Shown in pieces: positions 55,538-64,000 of a stretch of DNA of 64,000 nucleotides (its first letter is position 1; the number at the start of each line of letters is the position of its first letter). The notes under the pieces are model-generated. The model was not told the DNA's origin. It ran no database searches and worked only from the letters and a program-made list of their open reading frames with translations. The position numbers were made by a program, and so were the translations under genes. Location of the stretch: positions 42,134 to 106,133 of the forward strand of contig NZ_JAFIWC010000020.1 in assembly GCF_017163755.1 (NCBI RefSeq), in the 5' to 3' direction. Source of the DNA: Xanthomonas sp. (lineage in GTDB: Bacteria > Pseudomonadota > Gammaproteobacteria > Xanthomonadales > Xanthomonadaceae).

Positions 55538-56091
55538 TGCGACGACGGCTGCTGATGCCGGTATGCAACCCACTGCTGGTGTGCCTGGCGCTGGCTTCAT
55601 GCCGCGCCGAGCCGGCCGACGACACGGCCGTGGCCAAGATCAGCCCCTACAACCACACTGCGGACTACATTCACCAGTTGTACGTGAATGGGCAGTGGGG
55701 TGGCAATTCCTATCCTTTCGAGGGCGGCGGCAGCTTCGTGTGTTGCGTTACCTACCCGCGTCAATGGCAGCCGGAACTGACTGCAACGGTGCGCTGGACT
55801 ACCTCCAGCGGGATTCCAAGTGGTAACGATCCGACAGAGACTTGGCACGAGAAAGTGGTCCCGATCGAGCGTTACGATGAACTCGGAACCACGTTGAATG
55901 TTCATTTCCTTGCCGATGCGCAGGTTCGCCTGCTGATATCGAACGCGTCGGCGGGTACGCCGGGCTACAAAGGCCCGGACGCCCCGGTCAAACCTGAGAA
56001 CTGGCCGCCGCCTTCCTCGCCCGCACAACCGGCGATAAACCCAGTGACAACGTCGCCAGCCGCAGGCATGGCAAATGGAGCATCACGATGA
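55534..56091 (+). CDS. DUF3304 lipoprotein, probable Tle1 immunity protein, copy 1
   Basis: 185 residues. The signal peptide ends in the lipobox LALASC, making Cys23 the lipid anchor; the next residues (Arg, Ala, Glu) favour sorting to the outer membrane, facing the periplasm. The DUF3304 core is ISPYNHTADYIHQLYVNGQWG and GGGSFVCCVTYPRQW, with a paired cysteine. The C-terminal tail is Pro/Ala-rich. Such lipoproteins sit beside Tle1 phospholipases and block them in the periplasm (Tli1). It overlaps the genes on both sides by four bases. Confidence 0.85.
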   Translation: MMRRRLLMPVCNPLLVCLALASCRAEPADDTAVAKISPYNHTADYIHQLYVNGQWGGNSYPFEGGGSFVCCVTYPRQWQPELTATVRWTTSSGIPSGNDPTETWHEKVVPIERYDELGTTLNVHFLADAQVRLLISNASAGTPGYKGPDAPVKPENWPPPSSPAQPAINPVTTSPAAGMANGASR

Positions 56092-56639
56092 CGAACGACC
56101 AATCTCGATCCGCGTTTCGTGGACCTGGACGCTGGCATCGCTGGGGATGGGGCGTGCTGTGCATGCTGGTGCTAACGTCATGCCGGGCTGAACCGGCCGA
56201 CGACACGGCCGCGGCCAAGATCAGCCCGTACAACCACACCGAGGACTACATTCACCAGCTGTACGTGAATGGGCAATGGGGTGGCAATTCCTATCCTTTC
56301 GAGGGCGGAGGCAGCTTCGTGTGCTGCGTCACCTATCCGCGCCAGTGGCGGCCGGGGCTGACTGCGACAGTGCGTTGGACTACCTCAAGTGGGATTCCGG
56401 GCGGTAACGACCCAACCGAGACATGGCACGAAAAAGTGGTCCCGATCGAGCGCTACGAGAAGACCGGTACGCGCTTGAACGTACATTTCCTTCCTGGCGG
56501 GCAGGTTCGCATGCTGATCTGGAATGGCGTAGCCGGTTCTCAGGGCTACAAGGGGCCAGACGCGCCGGTCAAGCCGGACGACTGGCCGCCGCCACCTTCC
56601 CCACCCAAGCAACCAGCCCAGGCCAAGGAGCAGCCATGA
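56088..56639 (+). CDS. DUF3304 lipoprotein, probable Tle1 immunity protein, copy 2
   Basis: 183 residues. A longer signal region ends in LVLTSC with lipidated Cys32. From that cysteine to about residue 150 it is nearly identical to copy 1 (same KISPYNHT, VNGQWGGNSYPFEGGG and VCCVTYPRQW stretches), but the signal peptide and proline-rich tail differ. This is a tandem duplication that has kept the mature domain. It overlaps copy 1 and the Tle1 gene by four bases at each end. The second copy may widen protection or protect against a variant effector. Confidence 0.85.
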   Translation: MTNDQSRSAFRGPGRWHRWGWGVLCMLVLTSCRAEPADDTAAAKISPYNHTEDYIHQLYVNGQWGGNSYPFEGGGSFVCCVTYPRQWRPGLTATVRWTTSSGIPGGNDPTETWHEKVVPIERYEKTGTRLNVHFLPGGQVRMLIWNGVAGSQGYKGPDAPVKPDDWPPPPSPPKQPAQAKEQP

Positions 56640-59047
56640 GCGATTTCAAACCAGGATGGTATGCGGTCAAGCGCCAGCAGGACGGTTCCACCGAGACCTG
56701 GTATTTCCAGACCGCCGAACGGGTGGTCGCTACGGCACTGGTCCTGCCCAATGGCGACCAGATCCTGTATTTCCGGCCTACTGCGCAGCAGCCGTTCCTG
56801 TCGAAGAAATGGTCGCCCGCGTACGAATTGTTGCCCAGCGCCCCGCCCGGCGACCATTGGGACAACGCCAGGTACGGCGCCAAACCCGATGGCCGCACCG
56901 AGGTGCCCAAGGACTTCTCGCGCAGCCAGCGCAAGCCCAGTCCGCGTGAGCTGAGCCAGCGCGCCGGCAAGGCCTGCGTGGCCTCGGTCGATGGGTTGGA
57001 CTGCACGCGCGAGATCCACGTCGCCGTGTTCTTCGACGGCACCAACAACAACATGAAGCGCGACCGCCAGGGCCAGGGCCATTCCAATATCGTCAGCCTG
57101 TACGATGCGCACAAGCAAGATGGCAAGGAGCATTTCCGCTACTACGTCCCAGGCGTCGGTACCCCGTTCGAGGAAATCGGCGAAAAGGGCGAGGACGCCA
57201 AGGGCAAGAGCATGGCCCGAGGTGGCGAAGATCGCATCCACTGGGCATTGTTGCAGGTCTACAACGCCGTTGCTGCGTCGGTGACCGGCTTCGACTTGTT
57301 GGACGAAAAAGAAACTAAGGATCTGGTGACCAGCACCTTCACCGGCCTGCGCACCTGGTACCGCCTCGGCGACGGGAAGATGCGCTCGATCTTCCAATGC
57401 GTGGACGCGCGCCTGACCAAGCAACTCGGCGATACGCGGCCGCGCATCACCCGGATACACCTGTCGGTGTTCGGCTTCTCGCGCGGCGCGGCCGAAGCGC
57501 GGACCTTCTGCAACTGGGTGGCGCTGGCCACCGAGGGCAAGGTGGGTGCAGCCGATGTCAACCTGCGCTTTCTCGGTATCTACGACACGGTGGCTTCGGT
57601 GCTGCTGGCCGATTCCTCGCCGGCGGGCAGTGGCCTGTTCGATTGGGCCAACAAGACCATGCGCATTCCGGCGCAGGTGGAGGCCGCGGTCCACTACGTG
57701 GCCGGGCATGAGATACGCCGCTCGTTCCCGGTGTCCACGGTGCGCGCCGGCGGGACCTGGCCGGCGCACACCAAGGAATTCGTCTACCCCGGCGCGCATT
57801 CGGATATCGGCGGGGGCTATTCCCCCAACGACCAGGGCAAGGCGCGCGGCGGCCGTGCCAGCCTGATGTCGCAGATCCCGCTCAACGACATGTATTTCGA
57901 GGCGGCGAACGGTGGCGTAAAACTGCGTCCTTTGGACGCGTTGCAGGCAGAAGTGCGCCAAGACTACATTGTCGATCCCTCGCTGGAAAAAGCCTTCTCC
58001 GCCTACCTGCAATGGACCCCGGCCAACGAAAAGAGCGAGAACCTGTCCGGCTCCAAGCGCGGCGTGATGGAGAACCGCATGGAACAGCAGATGCGGCGCT
58101 ACTGGCGCTGGCGCGCGAGCAAGCGAACCGAAGCGCAGTTCCGGGCGATGTCGAGCTGGCAGCATTCAAACGCCCAGGACCGGGTCGACCTGGAGGAAGG
58201 CAACCGCGACTGGATGCAGGACATTGAGCGCGCCCGCGCTGCGCATCGTCCGTCCACGCGCCAGATAGCTACCCGTGCCGGCGTGCACAAGATCGAAGTC
58301 GCGCCGAATCCGAGCCAGGTGCAGCGCGATCTGCTGGCGGCGGTGGACGATGCCACGCCGATCCCGCAGGAGGTGGACCGCTTCTTCGACGACTACGTGC
58401 ACGATTCGCACGCCGGGTTCTGGCTGCTCGGGCCGGTATCGCAGGTGGACAAGAACATCTTCGCCAACGAGATCCGCAAGAAGAACCAGGCGCGCATGCA
58501 TCTGCTGGCCGAGGCCAAGCGCTACGAGGAAGAGGGCGAGTACGAGGGCGCAGTACGCGCCCGCGCGCTGGCCGCCCAATACGAGCTCAACCATTTCGAG
58601 CAGAAGGTGCTGCAGCAGAACCCCAATGTCAGCGACGACGAACACCCGGCCAAGATGCCGCTGATGACCGATGCGCAAGCAAAGGAGCTGCGCGAGATCG
58701 GCGGCTTCGATGGCTGGGTGGTGCGCAACGTGCTGGGCAGCGGCACCCGGCGGGAGGCCAATGGGCCGGGCCAGTATCGCCGGGTGCTCGATCGCGACCA
58801 CGAACGGATCCAGTTGCTGGATGAGGCGGCCTATCAGGCAGAGCGCCTGAGCGAATCGGTGCAGGAAGGCGTTAACGACGCCGTCGAATCGGCCAAGCAG
58901 GCGGCCGCCGACGCCAAGCAGCGCGCGCAGCGTGCGGTTGGCGAAGCGGTCGAGGAAGGGATCGATGCGGCCGGCCGCGCGGCAAAGCAAGCCGTGCAGG
59001 AGGGCTTGAAGAAGCTCATCCAGCCGAGCGGCCCCCGACTCTACTGA
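56636..59047 (+). CDS. tle1: type VI effector phospholipase of the Tle1 family (DUF2235)
   Basis: 803 residues, with AAGGAG before ATG. A 115-residue N-terminal segment (MSDFKPGWYAVKRQQDGS) precedes the DUF2235 alpha/beta hydrolase, which opens HVAVFFDGTNNNM. The triad is visible: Ser282 in FGFSRGAAEAR, Asp390 in YPGAHSDIGGGY and His in DDYVHDSHAGF (residues 589 or 592). Tle1 enzymes cleave phospholipids of the target cell from its periplasm. The last 70 residues are an alanine-rich amphipathic helix (SAKQAAADAKQRAQRAVG). It is the last gene of the operon after its adaptor and probable immunity proteins. Confidence 0.92.
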   Translation: MSDFKPGWYAVKRQQDGSTETWYFQTAERVVATALVLPNGDQILYFRPTAQQPFLSKKWSPAYELLPSAPPGDHWDNARYGAKPDGRTEVPKDFSRSQRKPSPRELSQRAGKACVASVDGLDCTREIHVAVFFDGTNNNMKRDRQGQGHSNIVSLYDAHKQDGKEHFRYYVPGVGTPFEEIGEKGEDAKGKSMARGGEDRIHWALLQVYNAVAASVTGFDLLDEKETKDLVTSTFTGLRTWYRLGDGKMRSIFQCVDARLTKQLGDTRPRITRIHLSVFGFSRGAAEARTFCNWVALATEGKVGAADVNLRFLGIYDTVASVLLADSSPAGSGLFDWANKTMRIPAQVEAAVHYVAGHEIRRSFPVSTVRAGGTWPAHTKEFVYPGAHSDIGGGYSPNDQGKARGGRASLMSQIPLNDMYFEAANGGVKLRPLDALQAEVRQDYIVDPSLEKAFSAYLQWTPANEKSENLSGSKRGVMENRMEQQMRRYWRWRASKRTEAQFRAMSSWQHSNAQDRVDLEEGNRDWMQDIERARAAHRPSTRQIATRAGVHKIEVAPNPSQVQRDLLAAVDDATPIPQEVDRFFDDYVHDSHAGFWLLGPVSQVDKNIFANEIRKKNQARMHLLAEAKRYEEEGEYEGAVRARALAAQYELNHFEQKVLQQNPNVSDDEHPAKMPLMTDAQAKELREIGGFDGWVVRNVLGSGTRREANGPGQYRRVLDRDHERIQLLDEAAYQAERLSESVQEGVNDAVESAKQAAADAKQRAQRAVGEAVEEGIDAAGRAAKQAVQEGLKKLIQPSGPRLY

Positions 59048-59382
59048 GCGGACCGCTACGTTGTCGGCGCCGAGTGCCTGCAACGGTGGCGCTGGCCGCT
59101 GCCTGCCGTTTCGTCGGATCGCAGTGCCTGACGCTTGGGGCGTGGCGGCAGCCGGAAGTCACCCCGCTACGACATGCCTGCTCCTACGCTGATGCCGTTT
59201 TCGACGAACTGGGACGGTGACATGTCGGTTGACCGGCGCTGTATCGATCCTTTCGTATCCAAGCGCACGAGCTGCGCGGCGTTTGCGCTGGCGGCATGGC
59301 CTGCCGAAAGACCTCTCGCGTCCGCGTGGGCGACCGCTCGCGCGGGCTGGGACGTTTCCTGGTTTGGAACGAGCGCGCCGGC
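59048..59382. other. intergenic region after the type VI operon
   Basis: 335 bases with no supported gene and no clear terminator hairpin with U-tract after tle1. Nothing else was recognised. Confidence 0.35.
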
Positions 59383-59994
59383 ATGACCAAGCCGCATGCG
59401 GCCTTGATCCTCGGCGCCGGCGGCAGCCGCCGCCTGGGCCAGCCCAAGCAACTGCTGACCCGCGACGGGGAGCCGCTGCTGCGGCGCGCTGTGCGGCTGG
59501 CGCTGGCGACGTCGCCGCGGCGCTGCCTGGTGGTGGTCGGCGCGCAGGCCGAATCGACGCGTGCGGTGCTGGAGGATCTGCCGGTGGAGATCGTCGGCCA
59601 TCCGCAATGGGCGCAGGGCATGGGCAGCAGCCTGGCCGCGCTGCGCGCGGCGGTGGGCGAGGACTCGGCCATCGCGCGCAGCCTGATCCTCGGCTGCGAC
59701 CAGCCTGCGCTTGAGGAAGTGCACCTGCACGCGCTGCTCGAGGCGGCCGGGCGCGCCGCCTCCGGCTGCGCGGTCAGCGGCTACGCCGGCGTGCGCGGCA
59801 TTCCAGTCGTGGTGGCGCAGTCGCAATGGCGGCACGCGAACCTGGCGGGCGACCGCGGGCTGCGCACGTTGTTCGAGAAGCTGGGCTGGGACACGGTGGG
59901 CTGCGTCGTCGCTCCGGCGCTGGCGCTGGACGTGGATACGGCCGACGACGTCGCCGCCGCGCAGGCGCGCGGCTGGCTCGATTCACCCGCATGA
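59383..59994 (+). CDS. MobA-like NTP transferase (MocA-type cytidylyl/guanylyltransferase)
   Basis: 203 residues. The nucleotide-binding loop ALILGAGGSRRLGQPKQLL is at about residues 7-25, with the G-x-G-x-S-x-R-x-G spacing of the MobA/MocA group. The acidic metal site is likely LILGCDQPAL near residue 106, and the C-terminal LDVDTADDVAAAQARG closes the Rossmann fold. MocA proteins add CMP to molybdopterin for enzymes such as xanthine dehydrogenase. No such enzyme adjoins, so the cofactor role is by family only. The start is the ATG nearest the domain. Confidence 0.85.
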   Translation: MTKPHAALILGAGGSRRLGQPKQLLTRDGEPLLRRAVRLALATSPRRCLVVVGAQAESTRAVLEDLPVEIVGHPQWAQGMGSSLAALRAAVGEDSAIARSLILGCDQPALEEVHLHALLEAAGRAASGCAVSGYAGVRGIPVVVAQSQWRHANLAGDRGLRTLFEKLGWDTVGCVVAPALALDVDTADDVAAAQARGWLDSPA

Positions 59995-60144
59995 GCGGAG
60001 CGCGGATTCGGTCGGCCTGCGACGCCACTCGCTTCAGCGTTCTCATAAATCCAAGCGGCTGGCTCGATCCACCCAACCCATGACCCGAACGCGGCTTCAG
60101 TCGGCATGCCACGCACTGGCTTTCGGGTTATCAGAAAGCCAAAC
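59971..60144. repeat. degenerate tandem duplication of the gene end and following bases
   Basis: 59971-60056 and 60057-60144 align along their length. Both begin GGCTGGCTCGAT and share CACCC, CATGA, CGCGG, TTC-GTCGGC, CCAC, and end TCATAAATCCAA versus TCAGAAAGCCAA. The first copy contains the last codons and stop of the MobA-like gene. The second is a diverged non-coding copy. Confidence 0.5.
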
Positions 60145-60357
60145 AGTCCAATCTGCTCAGCCGCGGTCGAGTTGGACGTGCCGGCGCCTGCGAACACGAC
60201 ATGAACTTGTTCGCGCTGGTCAAGTTCCAGGGGCCCGGCCGGTGCGGGTGGCTACATAGCCGCGCACGCGACTGCCAGACGCAGCTAAGAGTAAGAGCGC
60301 AGCTAAGGGTAAGAGCGTTGTCTTGCCACCGGCGACGGCGCTAACGCTAGCATCCGA
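59995..60357. other. intergenic region between MobA-like and GAF genes
   Basis: 363 bases between convergent genes. It holds the diverged copy of the gene end (to about 60144) and a two-copy 18-base repeat at 60281-60316. No gene is supported. Confidence 0.4.
60281..60316. repeat. two-copy 18-bp tandem repeat
   Basis: GCAGCTAAGAGTAAGAGC at 60281-60298 is followed without a gap by GCAGCTAAGGGTAAGAGC at 60299-60316, with one base different. It is unusually AT-rich and lies 40 bases beyond the stop of the GAF protein gene. Confidence 0.65.
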
Positions 60358-61314
60358 TCAGTCGGCCGGCGGCGCATTCCCGGCTGCCGACGACGCCTGG
60401 CTCTTGAGCTGGCTCAGTTCCTGGTCCGCGCGAAGATAGACGCGCTCGGGTGGCTCGTTCTCGTGGGCGGATTTCGCCGCGCCGACCAGGATGCGCAGGT
60501 CCACGCCCACGCCCGGCCGCAGCGCGGCCTGGCGCAGGCGGCGCATGCTGTCGTCGGCTGCGGCGCCGTGCAGCACGGCGATGAATTCCGGGCTTCCGGT
60601 GACCCGGTTGACGCTGTCGCCGAGTTCCGCGTGCACGCAGTCCTCCAGCGACTGGTGCAAGCGCTGCAACGCGCGCTCGAGCACAAGATCGCCCATCGTC
60701 TCCACGGCAGTGGCGAAGTCCTGCAATTCCAGGATCGCCACCGTATAGCCGCCGGTGGTGGCCATCGCCTCGCTCGGCGCGTGCGCCGCGCCGAGCAGGC
60801 CGTCGCGCTCCGTGGCCAGCTCGCGGCGGCGGCTGTCGATCAAGCCCATGGCCACGCGTGACAGCGCCTGCAGCGCGTCGCGCTGCTGCGGCGTCAGCGT
60901 GCGCGGTTGGCGGTCCAGCACGCACACCGTCCCCAGCGCGACGCCCTCGGGGGTCAGCAGCGGGGCGCCGGCATAGAACCGCACGCCAATCCCTCCGCTC
61001 ACCCACGGGTTGCCGGCGAAGCGGGGATCCAGGCGCAGGTCGCGGACCTCCATGATCCGGCCGGGCTCGCGTATCGCATGGTCGCAGATGGCGATGCCGC
61101 GCGGGGTCTGGCGCATGTCCAGCCCGCGCTGCGCCTTGAACCACTGGCGTTCGCGGTCGATCAGCGTCAGCAGCGCGATCGGCGTGCCGCACAGCGCCAT
61201 CGCCACGCCGACCAGATCGTCGTAGACCCCGTCGGGCAGGGTGTCGACGATACGGTAGCTGTCCACGACGCGTTGACGCGCGAATTCGTCGTCGGCATTG
61301 GCAGAGGTCTGCAT
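60358..61314 (-). CDS. GAF-domain protein with degenerate GGDEF domain
   Basis: 318 residues from MQTSANADDEFARQRV; longer upstream frames are arginine-rich and unlikely. Residues 15-160 are a GAF domain of the type often preceding diguanylate cyclases (DRERQWFKAQRGLDMRQTPR, FYAGAPLLTPEGVALGTVCVLD by segments). The C-terminal 120 residues fit a GGDEF fold, but the active loop reads T-G-S-P-E-F at residues 239-244 instead of G-G-D-E-F, and other metal and base residues are missing. It should not make cyclic-di-GMP. It may be a sensory or scaffold protein. Confidence 0.75.
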   Translation of the reverse strand: MQTSANADDEFARQRVVDSYRIVDTLPDGVYDDLVGVAMALCGTPIALLTLIDRERQWFKAQRGLDMRQTPRGIAICDHAIREPGRIMEVRDLRLDPRFAGNPWVSGGIGVRFYAGAPLLTPEGVALGTVCVLDRQPRTLTPQQRDALQALSRVAMGLIDSRRRELATERDGLLGAAHAPSEAMATTGGYTVAILELQDFATAVETMGDLVLERALQRLHQSLEDCVHAELGDSVNRVTGSPEFIAVLHGAAADDSMRRLRQAALRPGVGVDLRILVGAAKSAHENEPPERVYLRADQELSQLKSQASSAAGNAPPAD

Positions 61315-61836
61315 GGCGGGCGTATCGGCGGTGGGACGGCCATCCTTGCATGCGCGCTGTGGGCGATGCGTGGACGTGATGTTGATGCGTTCCGCGCTGC
61401 GAGGAGGGCGACGCGCACCGTGCTGCGTCGGCAGCGCCCGACGCCGGGTGTCGGCGCTGTGCCCGGTGGCAACGTGCCTGCGAACTGCCGCAGGCGCTGG
61501 TTCGCGGCTGCCAGCGATGCCGCGACCGCGATGGCGAGCCATTTATTTGCGGGACCGCAGCCTGTGCGTGCATTTGCGGCGTTGCTCGGTCTCGCGGAAG
61601 AAGTGGGGTCTGGCGACCGATTGGCCCAGGCCCAGGCATCGTGGCTTTTCCCGCGAAGCGGCGGTGCCACGAATTCGTGACCGTTCACTCCTGGTCGCAG
61701 CAGCAGGGGTACGTGCGACGGCTCGGTGATGCGCGGCGACGTGCTTCGATGCCACGGATACAGCGCTGGCCCCAAGTCGCGTGCGGTTCTCCTGACCCCG
61801 CTTGCATGCCGGAAAACATTCGACTATTCTAGAAAC
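61315..61836. other. 522-base divergent region upstream of arsR
   Basis: No supported gene. The last 40 bases before arsR are AT-rich (ACATTCGACTATTCTAG) and must hold the promoter of the arsenic operon. No perfect dyad was found there. Confidence 0.4.
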
Positions 61837-62202
61837 ATGGAAATAAATCAGGCCACGCAAGCGCTTGCCGCGCTCGGTCATGCCACCCGCCTGTCGGTAT
61901 TCCGGTTGCTGGTGCAGGCCGGCCGCGACGGCTTGCTCGCGGGGGAGATCGCGCAGCGGCTGGGCCTGCCCGGCGCCACCTTGTCGTTCCACCTGAAGGA
62001 GTTGTCCGCCGCCGGCCTGGTCGGCGGCCAGGCGCGCGGACGCACCATCTGCTACCGCGCCGACTTCGACGGCATGAACGCGCTGCTCGGGTTCCTGACC
62101 CACAACTGCTGCAATGGCGAAGCGGACTGTCTGCCCGACGCCGCACCGCCGGCGGCGTCGCGTGCGCCACGCAACGTCACCGGGCGGCCGCGTCGGTCCT
62201 GA
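61837..62202 (+). CDS. arsR: ArsR-family arsenic-responsive repressor
   Basis: 121 residues. The winged helix includes ALGHATRLSVFRLL and LGLPGATLSFHLKELSAAGL (about residues 41-60). The classic C-x-C site in the recognition helix region is absent. A C-terminal cluster has Cys91, Cys92 and Cys98 (HNCCNGEADC), the same spacing as the As(III) site of the Acidithiobacillus-type ArsR. It should leave the operator when arsenite binds. It is first in the operon; arsC starts 52 bases later. A 20-residue basic tail follows the cysteines. Confidence 0.9.
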   Translation: MEINQATQALAALGHATRLSVFRLLVQAGRDGLLAGEIAQRLGLPGATLSFHLKELSAAGLVGGQARGRTICYRADFDGMNALLGFLTHNCCNGEADCLPDAAPPAASRAPRNVTGRPRRS

Positions 62203-62254
62203 GCACGCCGCTGACGTTCCGACCACCATCCCCATATCCTATCGAGACGCTCCG

Positions 62255-62746
62255 ATGAACAAGCGGGTCCTGTTCCTGTGTACCGGCAATTCCGCGCGCA
62301 GCGTGCTTGCCGAGGCGACGCTGCGCGCCTGGGGCCAAGGCCGCTACGCCGCGTTCAGCGCCGGCAGCCAGCCGGCCGGCACAGTCAATCCGTTCGCGAT
62401 CGCGCAGCTGGCCAGCGAAGGGTTGCCGGTCGACGGGCTGCGCAGCAAGTCCTGGGACGAGTTCGCCGCTAGCGGCGCCGAGCCGCTGGACCTGATCGTG
62501 ACCGTCTGCGACAGCGCCGCCGCCGAGGCCTGCCCGGTGGTGTTCGGCGATTTCGTGCGCACGCACTGGGGGCTGCCGGATCCGGCAGCGGTCGGCGGCA
62601 GCGACGAGGACAAGCGCACCGCGTTCGCGCAGGCGCACGCGACCGTCAAGCGGCGCTTGCGCGCATTCCTGGCGCTGCCCGACGCGCTGTGGGACGACAG
62701 GGCCGCGCTGAAGCAGGCGCTGGACGCGATCGCGGCGATCGGCTGA
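62255..62746 (+). CDS. arsC: arsenate reductase, LMW-phosphatase type
   Basis: 163 residues. The P-loop C-x5-R-S is CTGNSARS with catalytic Cys9. Two further cysteines follow in [13 protein letters not shown], the relay used by thioredoxin-dependent ArsC enzymes (Staphylococcus type) to move the disulfide to the surface. DPAAV carries the general-acid aspartate. It reduces arsenate to arsenite for export by Acr3. The trxB gene at the end of the operon fits supply of reducing power. Confidence 0.92.
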   Translation: MNKRVLFLCTGNSARSVLAEATLRAWGQGRYAAFSAGSQPAGTVNPFAIAQLASEGLPVDGLRSKSWDEFAASGAEPLDLIVTVCDSAAAEACPVVFGDFVRTHWGLPDPAAVGGSDEDKRTAFAQAHATVKRRLRAFLALPDALWDDRAALKQALDAIAAIG

Positions 62747-62832
62747 CGCCTCGCCCGCGCCGCCGCTGCATCGAAGCGCCGCCCGACCAGGCGGCGCTGC
62801 CCGGGCATGGGCCCGACCGCCGAGATCCGATC

Positions 62833-64000
<1,168 letters not shown>

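Noticed and set aside
61167..61775. Minus-strand frame of about 200 codons upstream of the GAF gene
   Set aside because: It overlaps the real GAF frame in another phase and shows no recognisable domain.

Overview
The window reads as chromosome of a high-GC gammaproteobacterium of the Xanthomonadaceae, most like Xanthomonas. The evidence is: three TonB-dependent receptors of the long Xanthomonas/Caulobacter type, each beside glycan-degrading or metallo-hydrolase genes; an extragenic palindrome (GTAGGAGCGGCTTCAGCC type) of the kind common in this family; strong GC at third codon positions; and dense short operons with ATGA/GTGA stop-start overlaps. No rRNA, tRNA, CRISPR array, prophage or transposase was seen. 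The species cannot be named from this sequence alone.

Layout. 1-59: 3' tail of a Fur-family regulator. 232-7689: a small secreted Cys-rich protein, then tetR <-> acrA-acrB (RND efflux, no outer-membrane channel gene here), a second tetR and a cupin. 7863-12080: an HWE-type PAS histidine kinase with a lone receiver protein, an AadA-like aminoglycoside nucleotidyltransferase and a SAM methyltransferase behind a clean inverted repeat. 12230-25932: a sugar locus. A minus-strand operon (GH36 glycosidase, DMT transporter, GatZ/KbaZ, AgaS, BadF-type sugar kinase) is divergent from a secreted amidohydrolase. An AgaR-like DeoR repressor is divergent from a TonB receptor followed by a GH27 glycosidase. 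TTTCG repeats lie in both divergent promoters. The set points to uptake and breakdown of alpha-linked galactose/GalNAc sugars through tagatose phosphates.

26087-36867: an MFS exporter, a palindromic 27-28 bp tandem array, an alpha/beta hydrolase, a receptor with an N-terminal signalling (STN) domain in an operon with a PHP-type metallohydrolase, a small unknown protein, a GNAT acetyltransferase and a Kef-type antiporter. 36871-45516: probable beta-glucan locus (GH30, TonB receptor, GH16) with a SUKH protein, then MFS plus MarR. 45763-51356: YcaQ-type protein, second SUKH protein, SMR transporter and a large hybrid histidine kinase.

51750-59047: a compact type VI secretion cargo operon: vgrG, DUF4123 adaptor, two tandem DUF3304 lipoproteins (likely immunity proteins) and a Tle1 phospholipase effector. 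All junctions overlap or nearly touch. 59383-64000: MobA-like nucleotidyltransferase, a GAF protein with a broken GGDEF domain, and an arsenic operon arsR-arsC-acr3-trxB, the last gene cut by the window end.
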